A stretch of DNA of 64,000 nt from Acephala macrosclerotiorum (lineage: Eukaryota; Ascomycota; Leotiomycetes; Helotiales; Mollisiaceae), in contig MU119328.1 in assembly GCA_014904845.1 (NCBI GenBank), positions 62,001 through 126,000 on the forward strand, read 5' to 3'. Both the position numbers and the translations under genes were made by a program. Below the pieces are notes generated by a model that saw only the letters and a list, made by a program, of their open reading frames with translations, was not told the DNA's origin and ran no database searches. Shown here one piece after another: positions 47,723 through 59,700 of the stretch; positions within the stretch are counted from its first letter, which is position 1; each line of letters opens with the position of its first letter.

Positions 47723-49388
47723 ATGGACCAAGAAGGGACCGGTATCCGGTCCCAGAACGACAACGTCAACTGCACGATAGATACACCGTCCCGAGATGTT
47801 ATTCCTGAGTCTGTTGAAGGGGAGGCCTCCGAAGACGGTGTCAGCCTGAAAGCGGAAATCGAATCTTTCGAGGCTAATCCTCTCATCCAAAACAACGTGG
47901 GCAAGTCGAATGAAGGTACTGCGCAGGATGCAGTTGCAGGCGTGATGCTCGGAGGCGACGTCCAGAGGTTCAACATCATTCCGAGATGTGTTGTACGTAC
48001 TGCTCGAACATCCTCTGGGCACGATCTAACAACGGTAGTTGAATTGCGCTCATTGGCGAGTCCTCGAACACGGATGTGCGTACTCAGACCATACTTGCTT
48101 CTGCCAGCAGATCGGTCCAGTACTATACGAGCCTGCAGTCCAGGCTTGCATAGAGGAATGTCAATTCCTAGGCGAACAGGCTTGTATATATGCCGATTCC
48201 TGTATCAGTTCAGGCTTACACAAATAACTAGATGCTAAAGGAAGTATCATCGAGTATTGCCAACACGACGAGCATCATATCAAATTCCCCCCATATATGC
48301 TGCATTATAAAGACCTGTTCCGAAGGCAGACAAGCGGTGGTGCCGGAGAAATTGCTGCACCTCAGACAACTCTGACGACTACGATAACCTCCACATTGCC
48401 CTGGGGCATCGCGGCTACGACATATACCCAGAACGGGGCGGGGACGGTGACAGTGGTGGATTACATCTCGGACACGCAAGTACTGACGTCGTTCTTCCAG
48501 ACGACAACACTGTCTCCCGGCATAGCACCGTTCACATCCACGTTCACAGACCCCAAATCTGCCGCTATCACAGTAGTACGAGGCGTCATAAGCTCTAGCA
48601 CCACGGGTTCCACTTCCTCCCCCTCGTCGTCTTCCTCTTCCTCTCTATTGGGCCCCTCGCCATCCCCGCCCACGACAGACTCCAACCCAAAACCTACTGC
48701 AACATCTAGCTCGAGCGGACTCTCCACCGGAGCGAAGGTTGGGATCGGCGTTTCAATACCAATGCTCTGTGTTCTTTTGGCGTTAGGAATCCTATTGTTC
48801 CTACGCCGCCGAAAGCGTCAGAAAAAGATATCAGTCTCCACGATGATGCCGGAAAAGAATGACGGAGGACTTCCAGAGCTAACAAGCACGCTTCACAATT
48901 CCAAAGCCCAGGAAGTCGGTGGCATACCTATCCATGAGATGCATGCCGATGCCGGACGCGCAGGACCGCATGGCGATTACACCAACCCACCAAGCGAGCT
49001 GCATGACAATCAGACGAATCCTTCCCACGAGCTTCATAGCAATCAAACAACTCCTTCTCATGAGTTGACTACCACTCCTATGCATCAAGACCGCTTCCCG
49101 CCACCGAGTTCTGTGGCAAAGGAGCCCGTCGCGATTACGAGCCCCAGTTCATCATTTCCACCTCCTTGGGAAAATAGTTCAAATAATGAATTTACACCTC
49201 CGCATCCCATTGAGGACCAAATCGACCAGGACAACGAAGCTGCCGAGCTTGCAAGATTGCGGGAGGAGATGGCGCGTGTCAAGCAGAGGAAGGAGAGATT
49301 GCAACAGCTGCAAGATCTGGAAGCGAGGGAAGAGGAGTTGGAGAGATCGATCCAGCAGAGGACAAAGGGAGGATCCTCGAAGGCTTGA
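47723..49388 (+). CDS. CFEM / Ser-Thr-rich single-pass membrane protein
   Basis: Proposed exons 47723-47992, 48039-48201 and 48313-49388 (502 residues). The first intron (46 bp, GTACGT...CTAAC...GGTAG) is firm; the second (111 bp) is proposed because it keeps the frame, and without it there would be a 152-residue CFEM protein and a separate 363-residue one starting at 48297. The CFEM-like part has the cysteine series PRCVLNC, HGCAYSD, TCFCQ, QACIEEC. Then a Thr/Ser-rich wall-spanning stalk, one membrane segment (VGIGVSIPMLCVLLALGILL) with a basic stop RRRKRQKK, a cytosolic tail with repeats of the type NPSHELH, and a coiled coil. The architecture suggests a cell-wall or surface sensor. No signal peptide is visible at 47723, so a further 5' exon may be missing. 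Confidence 0.55.
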
Positions 49389-49611
49389 TGAAGTGGAATG
49401 TCGTGCTATATAGAGTGCCAAGTGTGGCGTAGTTGGTGGGAAAAGAACTGGGTGTGCGGTGCCTGAGATCATTTGACCTTTGTCTGTTGCGGCTGCTGAT
49501 TATTCGAGCACAACTGATTGTTCCTATGCAATCAAGAGCCTTTCCTGTTTCGCCGCCAACTTGGGATTCCTATCTAACACACCGAACATCATCTAACGCC
49601 CCGCAGCGTCG
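49389..49611. other. Convergent intergenic region
   Basis: 223 bp between the stop codons of the membrane protein and GHKL copy 2. Nothing seen. Confidence 0.4.
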
Positions 49612-52600
49612 TCATACACCAGTCAAATCAACGACCTTCTGCTGTGCAATAGTGATGATTGTTCTCTGCCTCTTCGATGACGAGCCTTCCGTCTTAATCG
49701 TAACATTACCCTCGTCCCCGTCTCTTTCCCTCTTCACAACGTTTGTACGCCGTCGTCGCCTCTCAGCCGTGATACTCGCCAGCCTGACCTGCTCATCGTA
49801 TGCATCCTCTGCTTCTTCTAACCTGGCTTCCAGTTCCTCTTTTGTATCTTGCAGTTGTTGGACCTTGTTTCGAAGGTTCTCGATCACTCCACTGGCGTCT
49901 TCTCCTTCGCGTTGGAGGTTCTCGATTTGTTGCTGCTTCGATAGTAACTCTGTCGTGGCATTGTCGATACGTGGTTGTGCTTCTCTCAGTTCTCGATCTT
50001 TTTCTTTGGCTTGTTTCTCTCTAGCCTCGAGTTGAAGACTAGAGTTGAAATTCTTCTGTTCTAGTTCTGAGATTACGATTTTCAAATTCTCGAGATCTCG
50101 GTGGGCGAGCTCAAGATCTTGTTCCTTGGATTGCAGCAGCTCCTGGTTCTTGAGGATCGTGGCTGATAGTTCACGGATCGCCTGATCTCGTAGGCGAACA
50201 TGATTCTTCTGTGTCTCTACTTCTGCTTGAGCCACCTGTAACGGGAGAGTCAAAGAGTCAACAAAGCTGTTATTGTCTTTATCTTTGGACAGTATCTTAC
50301 CTGAAGGTCTTGACTGGCTCCCGAAGGAGAACTTGATGCACGGTCTCCAAGTGGCCGTTGTGGCAATGAATTGTTCGCAGATGCGCTGTTCTTCTGTACA
50401 CTGGTCGAATTTGAGGCTGAAGGCCGCTTGGAAGAAGGGACTTCAACTACGATCGCCTCGTCAGAATCGGAAACACCGTACAGATCACCGAAGTCGTTCT
50501 CCAAACCAGCATTCTCATCTTTGTTTTCTGCCTGTGTCGAAGTCGAGCGCGGCAATCGAGTTGCAGTTGCATCTCCCCAATAAGGCCTCGCATGCCCATT
50601 GGAAGAAGATCTTGGTGATATGCTACCTGGGGCTAACCCAAAAAAAGCCCGATGCTCTGCGCGTGAAACCATGGGGAAGTACGTTTCTTTATCGTCCAAT
50701 CCCTGGAACAGTGCCTGGAAATTTCTTCGTGACACAATTTTCAGCGGACACCCACATGTGTCTTCGATGTGGGGAGAGATTTCAAAGTTCTTATCCGGGG
50801 GGTCTAAGTGAACGGGTCAGCGGCTTCAGATGTGTGATTCGCTAAGAATATCAAAAACACATTCTAGTATTTTTCGAGTGGAATATTAAGACTTACACTG
50901 TACTAGAAGCTCGTCTCGTCTGAAAGAGCAAGTGCTATCGCGATGCAAGACGACACGGCATTTCGGATCCATGCCATAGACCCTGGAAGCCACATCACGA
51001 TCCAGATCTGCCCATGAGACTTCAATCTCACCTACTTCAGTTGTTGCATTGGCTTCGACCATGATTGGCATATGTCTAAGATTCTCACAGACCTTAAGGT
51101 AGAGTGAGCTATTTGACTCAATCACCTCTCGCTCTGATGACTGCGGGTGCCGATTAAGCTCGTCAAGAACCAAGTCGAACAAATCAGTCACGATATGATC
51201 GCAAGAGAAGTGGTCAGCAGTCGAGTGCTCTCGTGGCAATTGAAGTGCGAACCAACATTGATTGTGAGCATGACTCAGCCCAAAGTCAAGCCATTTGTCG
51301 TTGATTTCGAGATTTGCATCCATAAGCAGCAAATCGAGGTCAGTTCTGTCCCCGCACTTGAAGATTATTTCAAGGCCTTTGGTTCGCACGTCCAGCGCTA
51401 GAGCCGCTCGGAGAGCTCGCTGCATTCCTGCAGAATATGTGGATTTTTTGTCTTCAGCTAGGGGCGCATTGTGCAATAGGTAGTATTGCTGTTCCTGCGG
51501 GGTTCGAACAAGTCTAAATCTTCGTAAAGGATCCCAAAGAACAGTCGATAATTGGTCAGGCTGCTTCTTCAAGCTATTTCGAATGATCTCCACGTCCTTG
51601 GAAGAAGTATGATTATCAGTATATGATTTTAGAGGGTTGAGGGCGGCAATACCTTATCTCCGTTACGACTGTCATGATAGAAGATCTTCTTGTCATGGTC
51701 AAGTTTTAGCAACTGCTCCCAGATCTTTCTGGCTGTGACTTCGGATATATGAGCCCCGGTCTCATGCACGTCTGCTGATGAGCTGTCTCGCAGCATGGAG
51801 ACATAGTCTCCAAGAGTATCGTCCTCGTTCGATTGAATAGCGGCAGCCCAGATCTGAGCGAGTACTCTTGCTTCCTCTTCAGAGTTCGCCAACCTTTCTC
51901 GGTCTCGGTTGACAGTTCCAGTAAAGAAGTTGTACCCAAAGCGAAACGGCTTCTCTGTTGAGAAATTTTCGAGTAGAAGCCCCTTGAGATAGACCCGGCC
52001 TCTGAAAGCATCGTCCATGATTAAGCTTCCGTAAGGAGTTGCTATTATCTTCGAAGGGCGGTTCAGATCTAGGGAAACATCAATCCATTTCAAGAAATCC
52101 GCTTTCTTGATTTTGGATCCGATACCACGGATCTTCCCGATCTTGACCGAGACGTCCTCCCAAATGTTATTTTGTAATTCTCTGTGGGATCCTTTATCAA
52201 CTTTGGCCTGGTATTTCTGCTTCAGCTTTGTGATCTTTGACTCCGACATCTCTGTCAGGAAACAGTAAAGCATGTTCTCATATCTTCCAGCAAATTTCAT
52301 GGTCCAGTAGAATTCAGAAGCCTCGTACTGGACTCGGTAGCCCCTGCGAACCATGACTAAAGACGCAATTTTGAAGCCTTCCCCATGTGTCCCAGCTGCC
52401 TCTTCATTGTCTCGCTTGGTACTCTCCCCGATATCCAACGCACTGCGGCTCAATTGGGATTTGAAGTTTGTGAATTCGAGTACCCCGTCTTTGAATCGAA
52501 TAAAGCCGAGAAGGACATCTGTGGCTGGATGACGAGCTTCGACAATGTATACATCCTTTTCATCGAATCCTTTTGCGATAGGGCAGAGGTCTCTTTGATG

Positions 52601-52888
52601 CAGTCCTGCAGTTTCGACAATGGCGTCCTTCCTTGATGACAATTGGTTAGGCAGTCCATTCAATTCGTTGATTGATCATTTGGGAACTTACCAATTTTGG
52701 TAGAATTCACGTATGGCGTGTGCGGGCTTCCAGCCAGGCACATAGTTTCTTGCAATACCGAGGGCTTGCCTGCCGCGCCGCAGAGCACTTGGGTCATCAT
52801 CAAGGTAATAGCCGTTTCTGAATTCCCAATCCTCGGTATCAGAATCTGAATCGTAGGGGTCCATTGGGTCTGTCATATAGCGAGCCAT
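49612..52888 (-). CDS. MORC-like GHKL ATPase with coiled-coil tail (copy 2)
   Basis: Five exons (52888-52692, 52631-51653, 51596-50897, 50803-50301, 50235-49612), introns of 60, 56, 93 and 65 bp, giving exactly 1000 residues. It is a paralogue of 42720-46088: both share GRQALG, the N-box (here EFYQNWKD, 61-68), the lid STKRDNEEAAGTHGEGFK ending at 153, WEDVSVKIGK, NRDRERL, INDKWLDF, CDHI, the cysteines CRVVLHRDSTC and TCGCPLK, YFPMV(S/A)R and RAFFG, then a coiled coil. The tail holds IKTE, a basic KRQR and VVDLTG. First intron positions and phases are the same in both genes. Probably nuclear; family function in this lineage is not known to me. Confidence 0.8.
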
Positions 52889-53632
52889 CGAATTTGTGTA
52901 AAATGACCTGAAAGTCTGCGAGAGATGAAGGAACAACGATGGATCGTGAATTCAATTGGCGGGGCTGAGACGCAGCCTCGCGAGCGGATCCTCGAAGCCA
53001 CTGAGATTTTTCGAGAATCGAAGCAAAATGTCACGAAACGAGACAGAACATTTGAAAGAGAAAAGATGCCAGAAACCAAGAATCTATTCTTAGAATGTTA
53101 GTTTTTTGGTCATATGGGTGGCACAGTGTTGGATTTTGCTGCCCTGTAATTGGCTCATTGGTTGTACCTGACTGGGCTAGAAACTTGTGGCCGATCATGC
53201 AATCGCGGAATAGGTGGGAACTGCTGTCGTCTGTCCAGGATACCTCAACGCATGCTTTATAAGTGCTGCGGAGGATAAGAAAATGGACTCAGGAATAGGT
53301 CAAAAGACAGCAGTACTCTACGGTGGCAAAACATCAATATATATCCGAATCTACCGCTTTTTATTTACAAGCGCTAAATAGTTATCGAAATATTATAAAT
53401 ACTAGACTTTAGCATTAGTAAAATAAATGGGTTAATTAAAGATAAAAATGTATAAATATTCAATAATCGAAATAACTCTCATTTCTTTTTAAGTTAAAAT
53501 AAGTCGAGGCACGTCGAGGAGATCGAGAATCCTCTTATTTAAGATCAATGCGCGTTTTTAATTGGTTAAGAAAAGGATTGTTTACTTGGTTTGTGCAATG
53601 CCTTGTTTTTATCGCGTCGAGCGCGTCGAGCG
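52889..53632. other. Upstream region of GHKL copy 2, partly A+T-rich
   Basis: About 740 bp. The first part should be the ATPase promoter; 53340-53560 is A+T-rich. No gene. Confidence 0.4.
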
Positions 53633-53781
53633 CGTCTCTCTCTTTATTCTATCTCTCTCCATCTCTCTCCATCTCTCCATCTCTCTCTTTATTCTATCTC
53701 TCTCTATCTCTCTCCATCTCTCTCCATCTCTCTCCATCTCTCTCCATCTCTCTATCTCTCACTCTCTCCATCTCTCTATCT
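53633..53781. repeat. Pyrimidine microsatellite (TCTCTCCATC-like)
   Basis: About 150 bp of imperfect TCTC / TCTCTCCATC repeats on the plus strand, with two inserted TTTATTCTATC blocks. Directly before it is a triplet of GTCGAGCGC. The open frames across it in all three plus frames are by-products of the repeat. Confidence 0.9.
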
Positions 53782-54484
53782 ACAAATCCAAAAATCGATA
53801 ATATTTAAGAATTGGAGCATTTTAAAATAGAAGTAATCAATAATTATTTATTTTAAAGATACAATATTTTCTATGGCATTATTTACTCAAATTTATTTAT
53901 TAGTTGTAAATAAATATTAATAATTAAACGATAATTTATCTCTTATTAATAAATAAATTATCCATTTAAAAGCGTTAAATAATCTATTATTAATTGATAA
54001 AAATATCTATCTTTTGCTAATAAATATTGATACGTTGGCTCCGTAGGGGTAGCCTTGGTAGTGGCTCTCGTTTGTGTTTGCTTGGCAGTCGGCTGAAGGC
54101 TCGGTGGCGGGCAACTTCCCGGGCCCTGTTCCTTGCTGCAGGACGCCACATGCAATATGCGACAAGGCTCCTATGTAAGACGACTCCTACACCTTCTGGA
54201 TTCTCTAAGGTGAAGTCAAGATCAGCAGTCAAGTAATTATATCAGAGAGAGAGAGGTAAGACAAAGTCGTTCTAGCCAAATAAGAAATGTGCATCCACAT
54301 CATCGAGCGGTGTTATATTTCTAGCAACGGCGCCACCCCGCCATAAACTCTCGTCTACCGACCGATCTCTCTCGGTCCAGGTCTCCGTAAGTGTTGCCGA
54401 AAACCTTCCCGACTATTAGCATCGGCGATCTCTGAGCCAGCTAGAAACAATGACACAACACTTGCTTTTGTATGTTCAGGTTGC
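53782..54484. other. Intergenic, partly A+T-rich, no gene recognised
   Basis: 53790-54020 is A+T-rich; 54020-54480 is of normal composition with opposed short frames but no recognisable product. Confidence 0.35.
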
Positions 54485-54675
54485 GTCGCATGGCACAAAG
54501 TGCTCGGACTACAGGCCTAGTACAGGGCATCAATGCGCTAGAAACGCGGGGCAGTAAAGCCCGAAAAAGCTGAAGAGACCTTTAACGGCGATCAATCAAG
54601 CGAAGAGAGGCTTATAGGGCCTTACATTGCATGCACAAAATAATGCCCTGTAGTCCGAGCACTTTATGCCGCGAT
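54485..54675. repeat. Fold-back repeat 1 (MITE-like)
   Basis: Inverted arms: AAAGTGCTCGGACTACAGG within 54485-54530 and its reverse complement within 54641-54675 (CCTGTAGTCCGAGCACTTT), about 25-30 bp each around a ~110 bp centre. No coding capacity. Confidence 0.75.
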
Positions 54676-54824
54676 CTCTGTACATTAAATGTGCTCTAAT
54701 GTTTTCCTAGCGAGGTCGTGACAGCCTGCAAGGAAGTGCTGTGTCCGTCCTATCAGAACACAGGTTGGATGTAAAGTAGCATACCAGATCTCTACGCCTC
54801 AACCAAGTGGAATTGGTCGTGCTC

Positions 54825-55138
54825 CTACGGAGGACGCGGCCAAAAGTCTGGGAAATACAGGGGGATACGCTATAATGCCCTATAAGGTCTCACCCTATGC
54901 CCTGAACGGTGATCATCCACAGGACTCACTGTAAAAGCGCCTCGACCCATTAAAAGTTAGGCTCGACAGGCTCTCAAGCCCTGATTTTCAGCGCCACCAT
55001 GGCCCAAAGAGGTAGGATTACACTAATCGAGCCAATCAAGAGGGCTGATAGGGCTCCAATGAGACATTATGGGGCCTTACAGGGCACTGTCCCTATAAGC
55101 CCCTGTATTTCCCAAACTTTTGACCGCGTCCTTCGTAG
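54825..55138. repeat. Fold-back repeat 2 (MITE-like)
   Basis: Inverted arms of about 38 bp with few mismatches: GGACGCGGCCAAAAGTCTGG then GAAATACAGGGG at 54830-54873, and the inverted form at 55101-55137. Total about 314 bp. It shares motifs such as TTATAGGG, GGGCCTTAC and TGCCCT with fold-back repeat 1, so the two may belong to one family. Confidence 0.8.
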
Positions 55139-55175
55139 CTGAAAGCGCCTTCGAGACCATGCCCGTCGAGTTGAC

Positions 55176-56433
55176 CTAGAAGGGCGTCATCATTCTTCCA
55201 CAGTACGGCGCAGGCTTCGAGCTCATTGCTTGTTCATCACATGGTCTTTCAGACAGTTGTGCCGTAGAGTGAAATTTCGCCAATTTCATCATTCCAGTGA
55301 AGAGGCCATCAGGGACGCCATTCAAATCGAACATTGACCACCTGTCCTGTTCGCAGTACGATGTTACAATATCCAGATATTCGGTTGGATAGATCATCGC
55401 TTGCCGCAGCATGAGGGAGGCAACAACATCCCACCATAGCAGCATGGCAACTTCTGGCCTCAATCTCGGCGAACTTTTCAGAAGGCTTGCACCACCTGCG
55501 TTTTCAAGTATATTATTTGCCCCAGAGATGAAGTCTCCAGTTACCCAGTCCAGATTGAGCTACCTCAGTGAGGATGAGTGTCAAAATCGTGTCCAACAAA
55601 GCGAAAGCATCCGTGCTCGGTTTCAGTACTGCTTCGCGAAATAATTGGAGGGCATGTAATTGTGGTCTGTCAGTTGAGACATGGGACCATATAGCGGTGC
55701 CACCAGCCTCATTAAGGAGGTGGGGTGGCCCCACCCCTCTCTGTGTATATATAGGCCATCTGTAGCCCTTTTCACCACCAATGCAGTCTTTACCAAGCAA
55801 CTGACATGGTCCAACATCAGAACAGGCATATTCTTGTCATTGTTGAGACGAGCGACGTGGAGAGATGAGACTGTCAGGATTGCATGCAAGAGGAATGGTG
55901 AATCGCTGAAATTTGCTTGGCAGCGGATCCAGCTCGATGTCATTCGTGAGATGGGCATTGGAGAATTCCTGATCATCTGAATGAGGTAGGAAATGATTGG
56001 GTGTTGTTCCCAGGGTGCATTACATGCAGATCTCAAGGACTCCGCTCATCTTCTCTGCCAGGCTGGAGTACTTGACAGTGTGTGGCGAAACATCTTGGTA
56101 AGCATCTAGTGGCACCCTATCCAACAACGATGAATCAATGGGCATGATTTCTAGTAGCCCTTGTTTAGACTTTTATTGAAGTCTGTTGCGATGACTTTGG
56201 AAGTGAACGTCTTTGTAATCTTTAGATCCCCATCGGCTACTAGATGCCACCCTTCTGAAGCTTTCTTGCGTTTGCTCTTCGGCTCCTCCTGTTTGAACTT
56301 GAACTGGTCGACTGGAAAAGAAATCTGAGACTTGTCTTATTGAGGAGTCTTTCCACTTGAGGCATCCGGAGGACCTGGTGCCGTTGAAACTAAGATCTGA
56401 CTCGTTGCGACTCAGGTAAGCAGAACTCATCAC
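55176..56433 (-). pseudogene. Fungal transcription factor, broken
   Basis: Minus strand. The upstream piece (56433-56176) resembles a decayed zinc cluster: SGCLKWK sits where SGCLKCK would be expected. The next piece (56036-55623) has FLLHAILTVSSLHVARLNND, typical of the regulatory domain of ascomycete factors. The frame then changes: LLDTILTLILTEVAQSGLGN and LHLWG lie in a second frame, and a one-base slip in a GGGG run at 55520-55524 leads into ANNILENAGGASLL and PEVAMLLWWDVVASLMLRQA in a third. The insertion of the LTR element 30 bp upstream of the first piece may have removed its promoter. Confidence 0.75.
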
Positions 56434-56464
56434 GTAATTCCAAAAAAGAGACCTCGAATCTTTC

Positions 56465-56714
56465 TGTTGGAAAAACAGGTAGGATTCGAATGTGATTCAC
56501 GTGAATAGAGTACGGCGGATACGGATCACAGAACTAGTTTCGTATAAGCTAATCCAATAATATTGTATTTTATTATATTTGCTTTTCTATCTAAAGAAAA
56601 AATACTCAATATATAGAATATTTAGTATATCGTACGAAACGCAAATAGTTTTATCGATTATATTAACGTATTCGATACGTAATTTAATATTTCGAATTAC
56701 GTTTTTCGTAATAT
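56465..56714 (+). repeat. 5' LTR of the complete element
   Basis: About 250 bp, starting TGTTGGAAAAACAGG. The first ~110 bp are nearly unmutated; the rest is increasingly A+T. The right limit is estimated by alignment to the solo LTR. Confidence 0.8.
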
Positions 56715-59700
56715 TAATAATTTTTTTTTTATAATAAAAAATATTATATAACGTATTAAATATTTAAAAAAGTATAATTAAAAAGTATTATAAAAAAATA
56801 AATCAAAAAAAATAAATTTATAATATTGTTATATGTAATACGTAATTTAATTTTACAATTTAATATTGTATAACGTTAATAAATATAAAAAAAAAAAAAA
56901 AAAAAAATTTATTTTTTAAATTTTATATAATAAAAAATTAACGTATTATTCGTATAATAAAATTTTTTTTTTTTATAATAATATTATTATTATTATAAAA
57001 TCGTATATTAAATATTTTTAATATAAATTTAATTCGTTTTTCGAATATATTAAATTAATTAATTATTTTAATAAATATTATAATAATTACAAATAATATA
57101 ATTATATTATTTATTATTATTTTTTTTTTTTTAAATAAAAAAAAATAATAATAATAAAAATAATAAAAAATTTAATTTTTTAATAAAAATATTTCGATTT
57201 TTCAATTCAAAAAATTTATTATTAATATATTCATATAATAAAATTTTTTATTAAATATATAAAATAATTTAATTATTTTAAATTAATTAAAATATATATA
57301 ATAATTTTTTTTTATTTACAAATATAAATAATATTTCGTTTTATATTAAATTTTTCGAGTTTTATATAAAAAAATTTTAAATAAAAATTTAAACGTTTTT
57401 TTAATTTTTATATAATATTTAAAATAAATATTTAAACGAAAAAATTAAAAAAAAATTCAAATTAAATAATTAAATTAATAATTTTAATTTTTTTAATTTT
57501 TTATTTATACGATTTACAAATAAATATAAATATAAAATTCGTATAATATATAAATAAATATAAATAATATTAATATATTTTAAATTTTTAAAATAATTTT
57601 TAATTTTTTTTTTTTTTTAATTTAATTTTTAATTTATATAATAATTTTATTAATATTTAAAAAAGATTTTAATATTTTATTTAATATTAATTTGATTATT
57701 ATATTTATTAAATTGTTTTATTTATTAATTTAATATATTTTCGTAAATTTTTTACGTTTATACAATTATTAAAAAATTATAATATCGATTATTAAACGTT
57801 TTTTTTTAATTGTATTTAATTTAATTAAATATTTATATAATAAATATAAATTAATATAAATAATAATTATTTTAATTATATTATTAATTATTATTATTAT
57901 ATTTATTTTTTCGATTATATTATAAATTTTAAACGTTAATATATTTTTTATAATGCGTTTATTTTTCGTATTATTTTAATAAATTAAATTGTTTTAAATT
58001 ATAAAAAAAAAAATTTTATATAATTTATTTATAATAATAATTTTATATTCGATTTAAAAATTTAAATTTTTATTATTTATAAATAAATTATTTATAAAAA
58101 CGAAAAATTTTATATAATAAAAATTAATTGAAATATATTTAATTTTTTTTTTAAATTATTTAATTATTATTTTAAATATTTATTTAAAATTATAATTTTT
58201 ATATATTTATAAATTTTTAATATTAAATTATTATATTTAAATTAAATATTATTTTCAATTAATAAATCGTTATTAAATATATATTACGAATTTATTATTT
58301 TTAATATTTTTTTATACGAATATTAAATTTTAAATTTATAAATTGTAATTTTTTTTTAATTTTTTTAAATAAATATAATTCTTTTTTTTTTTAATAAAAA
58401 ATATTTTAATTAATTTTATAATAAATTGAATTTTTTTTAATTTTTAATTTTTTAATTTAATAAAATTTTTATTTTTTAAAATTAATATATTATTTGTTTA
58501 TATTTTTATAATTTTAAATACGTTTTTTGAAATTGTAATTATTAAATATAAATTATACGTAAAAATTTTTATTTTAAATTTAATTTAATAATATTTATTA
58601 TATATTATTTATTAATATATTTTTATTTTTAATATTTTATACAATAATTTTTATATAATTATTATTGTATTTTTTTAAAAATATAAATTAAAATTAAAAT
58701 TAATTATTAATTTGTTTTTTGAATTATTAATAATTGTATAAAAATAATTTTATTATTTTTATTATTATATATTTAAATAATAAATTTTAATTTCTCGTAC
58801 AAATAATTTATTAATTTTTTTTTAATTTCGTTTATAAATTGAAAATTGAAAATACGTTTTTAATAAATAATAAAATTATATTATATAAATTTAAAATTTT
58901 TTTTTATAATTAAATTCTCAATTTTTTATTTTTATAATTTTTAAAATAATTATTTTAAAATTAAAATTAAATTTTTTTTTTTAAATTTTTTATTATTTTT
59001 TTTTTATTATAAATATTATTAAAATTTATTATTTTTCTCGTACGATAATTATAAATTAATTATAAATTTTTTTTAATATTATTAATACGAGTTTTATATT
59101 ATTATATATTTTAATATAAAATAATTATTATTAATTTTATTATATAAAATTAATTTTTAATATTTTTATTTTTAAATTAATTATTAAATTATTAATAATT
59201 ATTTTATTATTAATTAATTTATTATATATTGTTTTAATTTTATTTTTTTAATAATTTTATTTTTTTTTTTTATTATATTTATATATTTAATTATAATAAT
59301 AATATCAAAATATTAATTATATAAAATTTATTTTTTATAATAAAAATATTTTATATTTATTATTATACGAATAATTTTTTTTTTTTTATTATAAATAAAA
59401 ATAAAATATTTATTTTAATTATTTTTAAATATATTTTAAAAATAAAAAAAATTGAAATTAATTTATTTGATTTAATAAAATTATTTATAATTTTTATAAT
59501 TATTTACAAAATTAATTTTTTATTTAATTATTCGTTTTTCAATTTTTATTAAAAAATATCATATAAATATTATAAAAATACGTAATATTTTTCGATTTTA
59601 TTAATATTATTATAAATTTTTATTAGTATTTTTTAACGTCAATTATTATCGTATAAATTTTTTTTTAAAATTCGATTAATACAAAATTTTTCTCGATATT

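Noticed and set aside
53548..53830. Three overlapping Ser/Leu-rich frames
   Set aside because: Produced by the TCTC-type microsatellite read in three frames.
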